Of a stretch of 64,000 bases of DNA, positions 35,041 through 44,701 are shown in pieces (the stretch's first letter is position 1; each line of letters opens with the position of its first letter). The translations under genes were made by a program, and so were the position numbers. Origin of the DNA: Polynucleobacter sp. CS-Odin-A6 (GTDB lineage Bacteria > Pseudomonadota > Gammaproteobacteria > Burkholderiales > Burkholderiaceae); assembly GCF_018882095.1 (NCBI RefSeq), contig NZ_JACVPD010000003.1, positions 62,001 to 126,000 of the forward strand, read 5' to 3'. The notes beneath the pieces are model-generated. The model saw only the letters and a program-made list of their open reading frames with translations. It did no database searches and was not told the origin of the DNA.

Positions 35041-36726
35041 ATGGATTGCGCAATGCAGATAAATCCTCAAAAACCTTGGCTAAAAAACTATCTCGAGGGT
35101 GTGCCTCACGAGATTCATTTAGGAGCGTATTCATCCATTGTGGAATTGCTAGAGGAATCTTTTGCTAAATATCCCACTCGTATCGCAATGGAGTCGATGG
35201 GGCATACCACTAACTATCGTCAGCTTGATATTCTCTCGCAAGACTTTGCTGCTTACCTGCAAACCTTAGGATTGGACGCCGGAGCGCGCATAGCTATTAT
35301 GTTTCCCAACATCCCGCAATATCTCATTGCGATGTTAGGTACACTCCGTGCTGGATTTACTGTGGTGAATGTTAATCCGCTGTACACGGCACGTGAGTTG
35401 GAGCATCAGTTACGGGATAGCGGCGCATCCGTATTACTCATCTTAGAAAATTTTGCTCATATCTATCAAGGGATAGTTGATCAAGCATTAGTAAAAAAAG
35501 TCATCGTGAGTAGCTTAGGTGAAGTCATGGGTCCTAAGGGCGTCATCATCAATCTCATTGCTCGCCATGTCAAAAAACTTGTGCCGCAGTGGCGTTTTCC
35601 GTTTATCAAATTCAATCAGGCCCTCAAAATCGGTGCAGGACATGGCTTTACTCGGCCTAGTCTTGGTTTAGATGCCATTGCTTTCTTGCAATATACGGGG
35701 GGCACTACGGGCGTTTCTAAAGGGGCCGTTTTACTCCATCGCAATATATTAGCCAATATCATTCAAATTGAGTCCTGGCTAGAGCCCGCTCTACGAAACC
35801 GTGAACAGCAACTGGTTTTTTTATGTCCCTTGCCGATGACCCATATATTTGCCCTTACGGCATGTGCATTGTTAGGTATGCGGAAGGGCGCTAAATTAAT
35901 CTTAATAGCCAATCCTCGTGACATCACTGGTTTCATTAAGTTATTGATGAAGCATCCTGAGGTTAATATCTTTCCGGGTGTGAATACGTTATTTCATGCG
36001 CTGATACATCGCCCTGAATTTAAAGCAGTGAAGTTACCTAATCTCTTAGTGACGATTGGCGGTGGTATGGCAGTACAAAAGAAGACGGCCGATCTCTGGA
36101 AAAAATTAACTGGTGTGCCGATTGCGCAAGGCTATGGCCTTTCAGAGACATCGCCAGTGGTTTGCGTGAATACTCCCTTTGTAGAGGATTTCACTGGCTC
36201 AATTGGCATGCCAGTGCCTAGCACGGATGTATTGATATTAGATGATGACGGTGTTGAAGTGCCGTTCGGCACGCCTGGAGAAATTTGTATTCAAGGTCCG
36301 CAAGTGATGGCAGGGTATTGGAATAGACCTGAAGAGACTGAGCAATTTATCACGCGCGAGGGATATTTTAAGTCTGGCGATATAGGCATTATGAGTGCTG
36401 ACGGCTTTGTGCAGATTATTGATCGTAAGAAGGACATGATTGTCGTTGCTGGCTTTAAAGTATTTCCGAATGAAATAGAGGAGTTGATTTCATTGATGCC
36501 TGGAGTCAGAGAGTGTGCGGTGATTGGATTCCCTCATCGAAAACTGGGAGAGATTGTGAAGGCTTATATCGTTAAAGACCAAGCTGATTTAACGGCAGCC
36601 CAGGTCATTCAATATTGCAAAGAACAAATGACGAGCTATAAGCGCCCCAGGAAAGTCGTCTTCATCGATGAAATGCCAAAATCTAATGTTGGCAAAATTC
36701 TGCGTCGTCATCTACGCGAGTTATAA
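35041..36726 (+). CDS. fadD: Long-chain fatty-acid-CoA ligase
   Basis: A 561-residue AMP-forming ligase that activates fatty acids for beta-oxidation or lipid synthesis, peripheral on the inner membrane. The P-loop YTGGTTGVSKGA is at 218-229. GYGLSETSP is the adenine-binding motif, YFKSGDIG and VDRKK-like IIDRKKDMIVVAGFKVFPNEIEE follow, and the catalytic lysine is in KSNVGKILRRHL. The start may be ATG 35041 or 35053; no strong ribosome-binding site decides. Confidence 0.93.
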   Translation: MDCAMQINPQKPWLKNYLEGVPHEIHLGAYSSIVELLEESFAKYPTRIAMESMGHTTNYRQLDILSQDFAAYLQTLGLDAGARIAIMFPNIPQYLIAMLGTLRAGFTVVNVNPLYTARELEHQLRDSGASVLLILENFAHIYQGIVDQALVKKVIVSSLGEVMGPKGVIINLIARHVKKLVPQWRFPFIKFNQALKIGAGHGFTRPSLGLDAIAFLQYTGGTTGVSKGAVLLHRNILANIIQIESWLEPALRNREQQLVFLCPLPMTHIFALTACALLGMRKGAKLILIANPRDITGFIKLLMKHPEVNIFPGVNTLFHALIHRPEFKAVKLPNLLVTIGGGMAVQKKTADLWKKLTGVPIAQGYGLSETSPVVCVNTPFVEDFTGSIGMPVPSTDVLILDDDGVEVPFGTPGEICIQGPQVMAGYWNRPEETEQFITREGYFKSGDIGIMSADGFVQIIDRKKDMIVVAGFKVFPNEIEELISLMPGVRECAVIGFPHRKLGEIVKAYIVKDQADLTAAQVIQYCKEQMTSYKRPRKVVFIDEMPKSNVGKILRRHLREL

Positions 36727-36730
36727 AAAA

Positions 36731-37678
36731 CTAGAGCCCTCCGCCAAAGCGGTATTGCCAAGAAATCCCGTAAAGATCATAGTTATTGTTTGTTCGAGAG
36801 TAAGTGCCAGTACTTGCTGAAAGTCGAATTGAATTATGTTTATTCACGGGATAAGACAGCGTGCTACCAAAGCGCCAGTTTTCTTGACTGCCACTGATAG
36901 CGTTGCCATTGAGATAAGTCTGCCCACCCTTGGAGTACGTTGCATCTAGTGACATCCAGGCGGTATTTTGAAAATAGTAAATACCATGGGTTTGCGCTAC
37001 GTAGACCGGGCTTTGGGAAAGGGAGTTACCGCCCATAAAGTCAGTATTGTTAGAATAAAAAATACCTTCTCCTGCCAACTCAAATCTCCAAGGTCCTAGC
37101 GCTTTTGATACACCAAGACCGGGTTGTATAAACCAACGATTTGCACCGACATTAATCAGCTGGTTGTCATCATATTTTCCCCAGGGTATAGATGCCGCTA
37201 GACTGACTCCTACGATTAAATCCTGCTGGTAGCTCTTAAATTCATCTAAGGTTAATGCAGGGGCACCATATAGATTCACCGCTGCCTTAATGACTGGGTC
37301 AGATAAGCCTTCTGTGCTGGAAATGACTGTCTGCCCGCTTATTTTTTTGGATCCACTAAATTGGGCATAAGGAAGCACGAGTGTGAGCTTACCGGATTGG
37401 CCGCCAGCGTCAAAAATGTGCGTCATACTCATCACTTCACTAGTGAGTCGATAATTACTTGTCTTTGCTTGAACTATACCGGCGCTAATGAAATTGATTC
37501 CAATCGGAGCATTAGAATAAGTACGCGCTTCAATTTCTTGCGCATATGAAAGGGTAGGCAACAAAAAACTCAAGCAAAGTGATAAGAACAAGAATGTTCT
37601 TAGAGCATGATGGATTGAGCCTAAGGGTTGCTTGAGATGAAACAGCACATTACTTGCCAGATTTAGGCTGCTTACCAA
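36731..37678 (-). CDS. Outer-membrane beta-barrel protein, phenol-degradation MetA-pathway family
   Basis: A 315-residue protein. The signal peptide region (hydrophobic about 28-43, LFLSLCLSFLLPTL) ends SYAQ. The mature part opens EIEARTYSNAPIGINFISAGIVQAKT, the hallmark of the PF13557-type porin-like family. Alternating strands and the C-terminal aromatic-rich SWQYRFGGGL fit a beta barrel. It may move hydrophobic or aromatic compounds. The gene's start overlaps the end of the upstream membrane-protein gene by 29 bases, so the two form an operon; the true start may be a little further in. Confidence 0.7.
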   Translation of the reverse strand: MVSSLNLASNVLFHLKQPLGSIHHALRTFLFLSLCLSFLLPTLSYAQEIEARTYSNAPIGINFISAGIVQAKTSNYRLTSEVMSMTHIFDAGGQSGKLTLVLPYAQFSGSKKISGQTVISSTEGLSDPVIKAAVNLYGAPALTLDEFKSYQQDLIVGVSLAASIPWGKYDDNQLINVGANRWFIQPGLGVSKALGPWRFELAGEGIFYSNNTDFMGGNSLSQSPVYVAQTHGIYYFQNTAWMSLDATYSKGGQTYLNGNAISGSQENWRFGSTLSYPVNKHNSIRLSASTGTYSRTNNNYDLYGISWQYRFGGGL

Positions 37679-38189
37679 AGAGAATCTCTAATGTTGCCGT
37701 ACTGCCGATGGTTAATTTAAAGCCCAACAGTAATAAATAAGGCCAAACGATGAGCCAGTACACAATGGACATTGCCACTACGTGCAGGGGATTGGACTGA
37801 CCAAAATCAGTGAGGGAGGTAATAAATTCCTTACCTTTTATCAAGCCATGTATACCGGCTTCGAGATAGTTCAGTGAAACTACAACGAGTAGATAAAGCA
37901 CAGATGCTAAAAACAGTGAATAGACAATGCCATGATTCTTATTGATCTTAATCGGAAAAATTGCTTCGCCGACGATCATAAATTTAGCGCAAAGGGCCGC
38001 TTTAATTAAGGCAAAGCCAAAGAGGGATAAGGGTATAGGTCTTACATCTAAGCTAGTGGAGGCTAAAAAGGTCAAAGCACAGAACCAAGTAGCAAAGTAA
38101 ATACTCAACTGAAATGCCTTGATAAACTCTGCTTCAGCCTTGGCCTTAAAGCCGTGTGGATGCATCTTATTTCCAGATGAAGTGTTCAA
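37650..38189 (-). CDS. Integral membrane protein of unknown function
   Basis: A 179-residue protein with about four membrane helices (about 28-46, 52-75, 88-108, 136-160) and polar loops. The N-terminus is polar and contains several charged residues; the C-terminus ends GKQPKSGK. No family is recognised. It is cotranscribed with, and overlaps, the porin-like gene behind it, and lies 12 bases after trhP. Confidence 0.75.
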   Translation of the reverse strand: MNTSSGNKMHPHGFKAKAEAEFIKAFQLSIYFATWFCALTFLASTSLDVRPIPLSLFGFALIKAALCAKFMIVGEAIFPIKINKNHGIVYSLFLASVLYLLVVVSLNYLEAGIHGLIKGKEFITSLTDFGQSNPLHVVAMSIVYWLIVWPYLLLLGFKLTIGSTATLEILFGKQPKSGK

Positions 38190-38201
38190 GCATATCCTCG
38201 T

Positions 38202-39512
38202 TTAGGATGCTTCACAGTTATTACAGGCGCCTGCTGCTTCAACCGGGGCGGGCTCATGGGTGTAGCGGGCAATAAATGCGTGCTTACTCTTTAGTGGTAA
38301 TTGAATCCAAACAAAGTGACCTGAGCCAGGGGCGACATCGATGGATTCGCCCTTGAGATTCCACATGGCATCTAACACCATGTCTTGGTTACCCTCAGGC
38401 TCAATAATTTCTAATTTATCTCCAATGGAAAAGCGATTCTTCACATCTACTTTCACTCGACCTGATACAGGATCACTTTCTAGAGTTTCGCCAACATAGA
38501 GACTTCTACCCGATAGGGAGTGGCCACGCATATAGAGTTGATATTCTTTGTCATGGTGACGCTCATAAAAGCCATCGGTGTAGCCCCGATTTGCAAGACC
38601 TTCTAAATTACCAATCAGAGACATATCCATCGGACGACCAGCCACTGCATCATCGATAGCAGTGCGATAGGCCTGGCAAGTGCGAGATACATAGTAGGGT
38701 GACTTGGTACGACCTTCAATTTTGAAAGAGTCCACACCCATCTTCGTTAATCTCTCTATATGCTCAACAGCACGGAGATCTTTAGAGTTCATGATGTAAG
38801 TGCCATGTTCATCTTCTTCCATGGGCATCAAATCATCAGGTCTTCTCGCTTCTTGTAGTAGTACCACGTCACCACTCGTATTTTGTTGACCCGGCTTGAC
38901 CTTGTAATCCCATCTACAGGCATTAGTGCAGGCCCCTTGATTGGAATCTCGATGCGACATGTAGCCAGACAATAGGCAGCGACCCGAATAGGCGATACAC
39001 AAGGCACCATGAACAAATACCTCTAGCTCCATTTCTGGACAGTCTTGACGGACTTCTTCAATCTCATCGAAAGAGAGCTCACGCGACAAAATGACGCGGC
39101 TGATACCAACCGAGCGCCAAAATTTGGCGGAGGCACCATTCACTGTATTGGCTTGTACTGATAAATGAATGGGCATGTCTGGCCAAGCTTCTCTGGCCAT
39201 CATGATGAGACCGGGATCAGACATGATGATCGCATCCGGTTTTAATGCAATCACCGGATTCATATCCTTAATATAGGTGCGAGTCTTGCCTCCATGAGGA
39301 AGGAGATTGGAAACTAGGTAGAACTTTTTACCTAAGGAGTGGGCTGTATCTATACCCTCCTGGAGAGTCTCTAGTTTGCCAAAGTCGTTATTACGTACTC
39401 GCAGGGAGTAACGGGGTTGGCCGGCATAAATTGCGTCTGCTCCAAAGTCGAAGGCGGTGCGCAGCATGCTGAGGCTGCCGGCTGGGGCTAAGAGTTCTGG
39501 CATTTTTTTCAT
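38202..39512 (-). CDS. trhP: tRNA 5-hydroxyuridine modification protein (U32 peptidase family)
   Basis: A 436-residue U32-family protein like E. coli YegQ (TrhP), needed to hydroxylate U34 in tRNAs. It opens PELLAPAGSLSMLRTAFDFGADAIYAG and then has SDPGLIMMAREAWPDMPIHLSVQANTVN. The iron-sulfur cysteines are in HGALCIAYSGRCLLSGYMSHRDSNQGACTNACRW. A C-terminal beta domain follows (from about 340). The end GACNNC adds two more cysteines. The old name peptidase is from the family only. Confidence 0.85.
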   Translation of the reverse strand: MKKMPELLAPAGSLSMLRTAFDFGADAIYAGQPRYSLRVRNNDFGKLETLQEGIDTAHSLGKKFYLVSNLLPHGGKTRTYIKDMNPVIALKPDAIIMSDPGLIMMAREAWPDMPIHLSVQANTVNGASAKFWRSVGISRVILSRELSFDEIEEVRQDCPEMELEVFVHGALCIAYSGRCLLSGYMSHRDSNQGACTNACRWDYKVKPGQQNTSGDVVLLQEARRPDDLMPMEEDEHGTYIMNSKDLRAVEHIERLTKMGVDSFKIEGRTKSPYYVSRTCQAYRTAIDDAVAGRPMDMSLIGNLEGLANRGYTDGFYERHHDKEYQLYMRGHSLSGRSLYVGETLESDPVSGRVKVDVKNRFSIGDKLEIIEPEGNQDMVLDAMWNLKGESIDVAPGSGHFVWIQLPLKSKHAFIARYTHEPAPVEAAGACNNCEAS

Positions 39513-39615
39513 GAGCCTATTTTAATGCTTGCTAAACCGCTTTGAAGCTAACTAGACTCACCAAATCAGCCATTTTTATCGCCTTTTTGGCTAAATAGCT
39601 TGATATTGTGGCAAA

Positions 39616-40485
39616 TTATTCATCTTTGATGGTGTTACTTAAAACCCCGATCGACTCAATTTCAATCTCGCAAATATCACCTGGTTTCATGAAAACGGGG
39701 GGTGTTCTTGCGTAACCAACCCCAGCAGGGGTTCCGGTGATGACCACATCCCCCGGCTCTAGTGTCATGCACTCCGTGATCAGCACAATAGTTTCAGCAA
39801 CGCCCCATAAAAAATCTTTGGTGTTGGCATGTTGCATGACTTGACCATTTAGACGGGATTGAATGATTAAGCCATCACATCCCGGAGGCAACTCATCTGG
39901 CGTTACAAGACAAGGACCAAATGCGCCTGTTTGATCGAAGTTTTTACCAATGGTCCATTGGGTCGTTTTGCGTTGGTAATCACGAATGCTGCCATCGTTG
40001 AAGATGCTATAGCCGGCGACGCAATCCAAGGCATTGTCTAGCGTCAGGTGGCGCGCTTTTTTGCCAACTACAAAAGCGAGCTCTGCTTCGTAATCTAGTT
40101 TGTCTGAGACTCTTGGCCGCACAATTGGATTCAAATGCCCCGTCAAGGAACTTGGTACGCGCATAAAAAAGCTGGGGTATTCCGGTCTGGCATTACCACC
40201 TTCTTTTGCATGATCAGCATAATTCAGACCCATGCAGACAATTTTTCCGGGTTGTTCAATGGGTGGTTTAAAAGTGATGGTGCCTAGCTTGCCTTTGACT
40301 GCATTCGTACTCTGGACCGCTGCTGTCGCGCGATTCATCCAATCTGGAGACTGAATCAATTCCTGAAGGCTATTGGGTATCAGTGGATCTGTAGCACATA
40401 AATCAATAAAGTGATCTGGCTCACCCCTGGAGAGAGCCCCCACACCATGATGGCCATTCAAGTCCTTAAAGCTAAATAGTCTCAT
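39616..40485 (-). CDS. Fumarylacetoacetate hydrolase family protein
   Basis: A 289-residue enzyme of the FAH superfamily, which cleaves or hydrates small 2-oxo acids. GKIVCMGLNYADHAKEGG holds the conserved GLNY-x-x-H, and DYEAELAFVVGKKARH the metal-binding Glu residues. GYSIFNDGSIRDYQRKT, then KNFDQTGAFGPCLVTPDEL and EPGDVVITGTPAGVGYARTPP complete the signature. The exact substrate cannot be read. It is divergent from the ThDP-enzyme gene. Confidence 0.88.
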   Translation of the reverse strand: MRLFSFKDLNGHHGVGALSRGEPDHFIDLCATDPLIPNSLQELIQSPDWMNRATAAVQSTNAVKGKLGTITFKPPIEQPGKIVCMGLNYADHAKEGGNARPEYPSFFMRVPSSLTGHLNPIVRPRVSDKLDYEAELAFVVGKKARHLTLDNALDCVAGYSIFNDGSIRDYQRKTTQWTIGKNFDQTGAFGPCLVTPDELPPGCDGLIIQSRLNGQVMQHANTKDFLWGVAETIVLITECMTLEPGDVVITGTPAGVGYARTPPVFMKPGDICEIEIESIGVLSNTIKDE

Positions 40486-40653
40486 ATCAAACTCCCCGAT
40501 TCAATTGCTGTATTTATAGTAGTGCTCGCAGTATAGGTCAGTCTTCTTTGGCTTAGCCGATTGAATCCTAGACTTGATACACTGTGATAACTTTCCTGAA
40601 ACTATTTATCAATAACATCAATATCATTCATCATTAGAAAGCATAACAATTCT

Positions 40654-42312
40654 ATGGAGACGCCAATCAAGGACTTAAATGGTGGCCAGATCTTGGCAAA
40701 TGCATTGGTTAGGCAGGGTGTCAATATTGCCTTTGGTGTTCCCGGTGAGAGCTTCCTCCCCTTATTAAATGGTTTAGTGGATCATCCTGATTTTCAATTT
40801 ATTACCTGTCGTCAAGAAGGGGGCGCTGCTTATATGGCAGAGGCATATGCCAAATTGACAGGTCAGCCCGGTGTGGTCATGGTCACCCGTGGTCCTGGCG
40901 CCTCGAATGCCATGATTGGCATGCATACGGCTTATCAAGATTCGACCCCAATGGTTTTGTTAGTTGGTCAAGTTGGTACCGATATGGTTGAACGCGAGGC
41001 ATTTCAAGAAATCGACTATCGCCGGATGTATTCTGAATGCGCAAAATGGGTTGGCAGTATTGACCGTGTCGATCGCATTGATGAATTCGTCTCTCATGCC
41101 TTTCATGTGGCGCAAGCAGGTCGTAAGGGTCCCGTGGTACTGGCATTACCTGAAGATGTCTTGTACATGTTCGGACAAGAAAATCCTGTCAAACCGGCCC
41201 ACATCGTTCAACCCGGCTTAGATCTCAAGAATTTTGATCAGGCCATGAGGGCATTTGTCTCTGCTAAAAAACCGCTGATTATTGCCGGTGGCGGTAATTG
41301 GAATCGCGTTGCTTGTGAAGATCTAAGGCAGTGGGCTAATGCACAAGGCGTGCCAATTGCTACTAGCTTTCGCTCTCAGGACATCGTAGATAACCTGGAC
41401 CCAGCATTTGCTGGAGATTTGGGCATCGGCGCTAACCCTGCCTTAGTCAAACGGATTGAAGAAGCAGATGTGTTGTTGGTAATTGGAGAGCGTCTGGGAG
41501 AAATGACGACTGCTGGTTATCGCATATTGACTGTTCCTCAAGCTAAAACGACATTAATACATGTGCTCTCTGGCCCAGAAGAGTTAGGCCGTGTTTACAG
41601 GCCTGACTTTGCCCTTAATTGCAGTCCAGAAAATTTCTGTGCCGCTTTAAAGACAGTGGAAATGGATTCACAGTATGAGCTCACTAATCTGAAAGCAGCG
41701 CATGATGCGTATTTGACATTCTCCAGCCCGGTTGCTGTATCAGGAACTTTGCAACTAGCAGAAATTATGCATTCATTGCCAAACGTTATTCCACGAGATG
41801 CCATTATGACGAATGGCGCTGGAAATTTTGCTGCTTGGGTGCATCGTTTTTATCCCTACGGAGCCTATAAAACCCAATTGGCTCCAGCTAACGGTTCAAT
41901 GGGTTATGGACTACCAGCTGCGATTGCTGCCAAGATCGTGAGTCCTGAAAAAGTCGTTATCGCAGTTTGTGGAGACGGTGACTTCATGATGAACTGCCAA
42001 GAATTAGCAACCGCAGCACGCTACGATGCTTTCCCAATTGTGCTGGTGGTGAATAACAGCATGTTGGGGACTATTCGCATGCACCAGGAGAGAGAGTTCA
42101 AGACCAGGGTCATCGCAACGGGTTTAACCAATCCTGATTTTATTAAGTTCGCAGATAGCTTTGGTATGCCTGGCTTTAGAGTGACTAAAACAGAAGAATT
42201 TGCTCCCGCATTTGCTAAGGCACTGGCCAGTAAAAAAGGCGCCTTGATTGAATTAGTCTTAGACCAAGAGGTAATCTCACCTAGTAAGCGACTTTCTGAA
42301 TTGGGTAGCTAA
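40654..42312 (+). CDS. Thiamine-diphosphate-dependent enzyme (acetolactate synthase-like large subunit)
   Basis: A 552-residue three-domain ThDP enzyme. The catalytic glutamate is Glu55 in TCRQEGGAAYMAEAYAK, after GVPGESFLPLLNGL. The ThDP/Mg motif is VCGDGDFMMNCQELATAARYDAFPIVLVVNN (about 435-465). There is no ilvN beside it, and the AHAS residues cannot be checked by eye, so acetolactate synthase is not certain; glyoxylate carboligase- or oxalyl-CoA-decarboxylase-like roles are possible. It faces the Bug-receptor gene across a terminator. Confidence 0.82.
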   Translation: METPIKDLNGGQILANALVRQGVNIAFGVPGESFLPLLNGLVDHPDFQFITCRQEGGAAYMAEAYAKLTGQPGVVMVTRGPGASNAMIGMHTAYQDSTPMVLLVGQVGTDMVEREAFQEIDYRRMYSECAKWVGSIDRVDRIDEFVSHAFHVAQAGRKGPVVLALPEDVLYMFGQENPVKPAHIVQPGLDLKNFDQAMRAFVSAKKPLIIAGGGNWNRVACEDLRQWANAQGVPIATSFRSQDIVDNLDPAFAGDLGIGANPALVKRIEEADVLLVIGERLGEMTTAGYRILTVPQAKTTLIHVLSGPEELGRVYRPDFALNCSPENFCAALKTVEMDSQYELTNLKAAHDAYLTFSSPVAVSGTLQLAEIMHSLPNVIPRDAIMTNGAGNFAAWVHRFYPYGAYKTQLAPANGSMGYGLPAAIAAKIVSPEKVVIAVCGDGDFMMNCQELATAARYDAFPIVLVVNNSMLGTIRMHQEREFKTRVIATGLTNPDFIKFADSFGMPGFRVTKTEEFAPAFAKALASKKGALIELVLDQEVISPSKRLSELGS

Positions 42313-42356
42313 GCAAGATTAAAGAAAAAATCAAGCGCGAGAAAAATCAAACAATT

Positions 42357-42382
42357 AAAAAGAGGAGCCATGCTCCTCTTTT
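42357..42382. terminator. Bidirectional terminator between the ThDP-enzyme and Bug-receptor genes
   Basis: AGAGGAGC (42361-42368) pairs with GCTCCTCT (42372-42379) around a 3-base loop; A-tract on the left and T-tract on the right extend the stem and give U-runs in both directions. Confidence 0.9.
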
Positions 42383-42402
42383 GCTAAACAAGATCAGATG
42401 GC

Positions 42403-43434
42403 TTAATCGACCTTTGCTCCCGAATCTTTTACAACCTTTGTCCATTTCGCAATTTCATTTTTAATGAAGGTTGAAAATTGCGCGGGCGTATTACCGACTG
42501 GCTGGGCTCCCATAGCTAAATACTTTTCTTTCACAGAAGGGCTATTAATTGCTGCCATTAATACTGCACTATCTTTATTCAGAATATCTGCCGGCATGTT
42601 TGCAGGACCAACGACTCCAAACCAAGAAGTTGCCTCATAGCTTGGTAGATTCGCTGCTTCAGCAATCGTTGGTAAATCTGGAAAAGCGGGTGAGCGCTTA
42701 GCGCTCGTTACTGCCAATGCTTTTAAGCGACCCGTCCGAATAAAGTTAATCGAGGAGGGGAGATTATCAAACATGATATCCACATTGCCTGCCACGAGAT
42801 CAGTTACCGCTGGCGGACTTCCTTTATATGGCAAGTGAACCATATAGGTTTTGGTCATTGCCTTAAAGAGCTCTCCAGCCATATGGATTGAAGTACCGTT
42901 ACCGCTCGAGGCCATATTTACTTTTCCTGGGTTCGCTCTCGCATAAGCAATCAAATCATTGACGCTATTAATTTTGTTTTTAACAGCAAATTCAGGATTT
43001 AGTACCAAGACATTGGGCAATTCAGCTACTAATGTAACCGGAGTGAAATCCTTAATCGGATCAAAAGGTAACTTTCCGCCACCTTGGGTATAGAGGGGTA
43101 AGTTAATGCCGTGTGTGCCTACGGATGCCATGAGCCAGGTATAACCATCCGGGGCTGATTTGGCGACAATCTCTGCACCAATATTCCCGCCAGCACCCGG
43201 CTTATTATCAATAACAACATTCCATTTAACCGTATTCAGGAGCTCATTTTGGAGCGGTCGAGCAATATTATCGGTTGCCCCGCCAGCAGGGAAGGGGACA
43301 ATAAAACGGATTGGCTTATTAGGATAATCCGTTTGAGCATGAGATATTTTGGTGCTACCGATAAATAGGGCAGCAAAGGCCATAAAAAATACCGCTGTGC
43401 GAATGAGCGCCTTAAAAAGCTTACTTAGAAACAT
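42403..43434 (-). CDS. Bug-family periplasmic substrate-binding protein (TctC-like)
   Basis: A 343-residue solute receptor of the type greatly expanded in Burkholderiales. The start MFLSKLF at 43434 is chosen over longer frames because AGGAG lies just upstream and the signal peptide (cut after SHAQ) follows. The mature part opens [25 protein letters not shown], the Bug signature, then [25 protein letters not shown]. No TctA/TctB membrane genes are next to it, so its transport partner or sensory role is unknown. Confidence 0.9.
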   Translation of the reverse strand: MFLSKLFKALIRTAVFFMAFAALFIGSTKISHAQTDYPNKPIRFIVPFPAGGATDNIARPLQNELLNTVKWNVVIDNKPGAGGNIGAEIVAKSAPDGYTWLMASVGTHGINLPLYTQGGGKLPFDPIKDFTPVTLVAELPNVLVLNPEFAVKNKINSVNDLIAYARANPGKVNMASSGNGTSIHMAGELFKAMTKTYMVHLPYKGSPPAVTDLVAGNVDIMFDNLPSSINFIRTGRLKALAVTSAKRSPAFPDLPTIAEAANLPSYEATSWFGVVGPANMPADILNKDSAVLMAAINSPSVKEKYLAMGAQPVGNTPAQFSTFIKNEIAKWTKVVKDSGAKVD

Positions 43435-43580
43435 GACTATCTCCTGAAGAATAAGATCATTCTGATGATGATTTTTAATACAGAAATTAAAGCATAGCAG
43501 ACCGATTGATCGCTTGCTTCTGAAAGCCTTAAGAAGGGGTGTTGAAGCAACAGAGATAGGCATTTTCCTGAATTAACCGA

Positions 43581-43594
43581 AGACTCTTGAGTCA
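43581..43594. repeat. Inverted repeat AGACTCTTGAGTCA, copy 2
   Basis: Identical to 26098-26111. It lies between the divergent Bug-receptor gene and the orphan gene at 43705. Confidence 0.5.
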
Positions 43595-43704
43595 ATACAG
43601 CGTAATGAAGAGTATTCTGTAAGGTCTATGGTGAGCAATCTAAATAAACGGGATTTCCCCCTTCATCTTTCACCCTAAATTGAAGTGCTTATGAAAAGAG
43701 TGAA

Positions 43705-44289
43705 ATGAGCAAGCTAACATCTAAACCCATCCTAAAAAAAGCCAGTCTGATTCTGGCTCAAGAATTTGCCACACCAAAAGATATTGCATGGGCCTGGGTG
43801 ACTTTATTGTTTTCTCAAGAGGAGCAAAAGCGCGATAGTGAGGAAAAGCGCTACAGCCGTATTGCAGAATTTGAAGCCTGGATTTTAGAGTTGGGCTTGC
43901 CAACTGATCCTAAAAATCCGGAGGGTGGGGTAGTAAGTCCGGTGTCTGTAAAAAACTCAGCAAGAAATGTGTTTGAGTGGCCGCATGAATATATCTTTGC
44001 GGATCCAGTGAGCGCTAAGCATCCAGACGCTAAAGTGACCTACAGCGATACGATTACTAAACCGATTTTGGATGCAATCAAGGACGCCGGTGGATCAGAG
44101 GATCGCGCTGCATTAATGGCCATTCTTGAAGGATATGCAAAAGAAGGTAATGAGCCGTTTGCTAAGATCACGTCAGAAGGTATTGAGTGGAAGAGTGCTA
44201 GTTGGACGGAGGGCGATCAATACAATCTGCTCACTACCAAGACGCTGAATAATCGCCTAGCTAACCTTCGAAAAAAAGGATTGATTTAA
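43705..44289 (+). CDS. Hypothetical protein
   Basis: A 194-residue soluble-looking protein with no signal peptide or membrane helix. It is rich in charged residues and begins MSKLTSKPILKKASLILAQ. A helical part (about 20-60) is followed by a proline-containing middle (FEWPHEYIFADPVSAKHPDAKVTYSDT is its least regular portion) and a basic end, RLANLRKKGLI. I do not recognise a family. AAGAG before the ATG could serve as ribosome-binding site. It stands alone between the Bug-receptor gene and the HD-GYP remnant. Confidence 0.65.
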   Translation: MSKLTSKPILKKASLILAQEFATPKDIAWAWVTLLFSQEEQKRDSEEKRYSRIAEFEAWILELGLPTDPKNPEGGVVSPVSVKNSARNVFEWPHEYIFADPVSAKHPDAKVTYSDTITKPILDAIKDAGGSEDRAALMAILEGYAKEGNEPFAKITSEGIEWKSASWTEGDQYNLLTTKTLNNRLANLRKKGLI

Positions 44290-44335
44290 TTTTTAGTGTA
44301 ATGAAGTCTGTCACCCTGACAAGTGCAATGACTAG

Positions 44336-44701
44336 CTAGAGAATCTGCTTGACTGGTTCAGTTTCGTGGGGACGAGAATTGCCAAGCGCCTGTTTAATGT
44401 AGAGCGCTTTCTTTTCAATCGATTCATCATCATCTGAGAATTTCTTAGAAATCTCAAGAAACTGATCTTGTATCTCTATAAATGCTGCGATCATGTCAGC
44501 ATCAAAGTGGATGCCACTTCCCTTAGTCATAATCTCTACTGCCTCAGGGTGAGGAATGGGTTGCTTGTATACGCGGCGACAAATTAACGCATCATAAACG
44601 TCGGCTACGGCCATTAACCGGGCGGCAATCGGAATGTCTTCGCCTGCAAGTCCTTGCGGATAGCCACTACCATCCCATTTTTCTTGGTGCGAAAGAATGA
44701 T
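44336..44701 (-). pseudogene. HD-GYP phosphodiesterase remnant (C-terminal part only)
   Basis: The minus strand directly after the GGDEF stop codon reads [20 protein letters not shown], then [22 protein letters not shown] and [20 protein letters not shown]. This is the C-terminal half of an HD-GYP domain, which normally breaks down c-di-GMP. The part with the HD pair is missing, and the HHE motif is HQE. It is in the same frame as the GGDEF gene but separated by TAG 44704-44702. From ATG 44614 a 92-residue fragment could still be made, without catalytic residues. A deletion remnant of an HD-GYP response regulator is likely. Confidence 0.75.

Noticed and set aside
40498..40566. GATTCAAT and ATTGAATC inverted arms about 60 bases apart before the ThDP-enzyme gene
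   Set aside because: Short, AT-rich arms with wide spacing are expected by chance.
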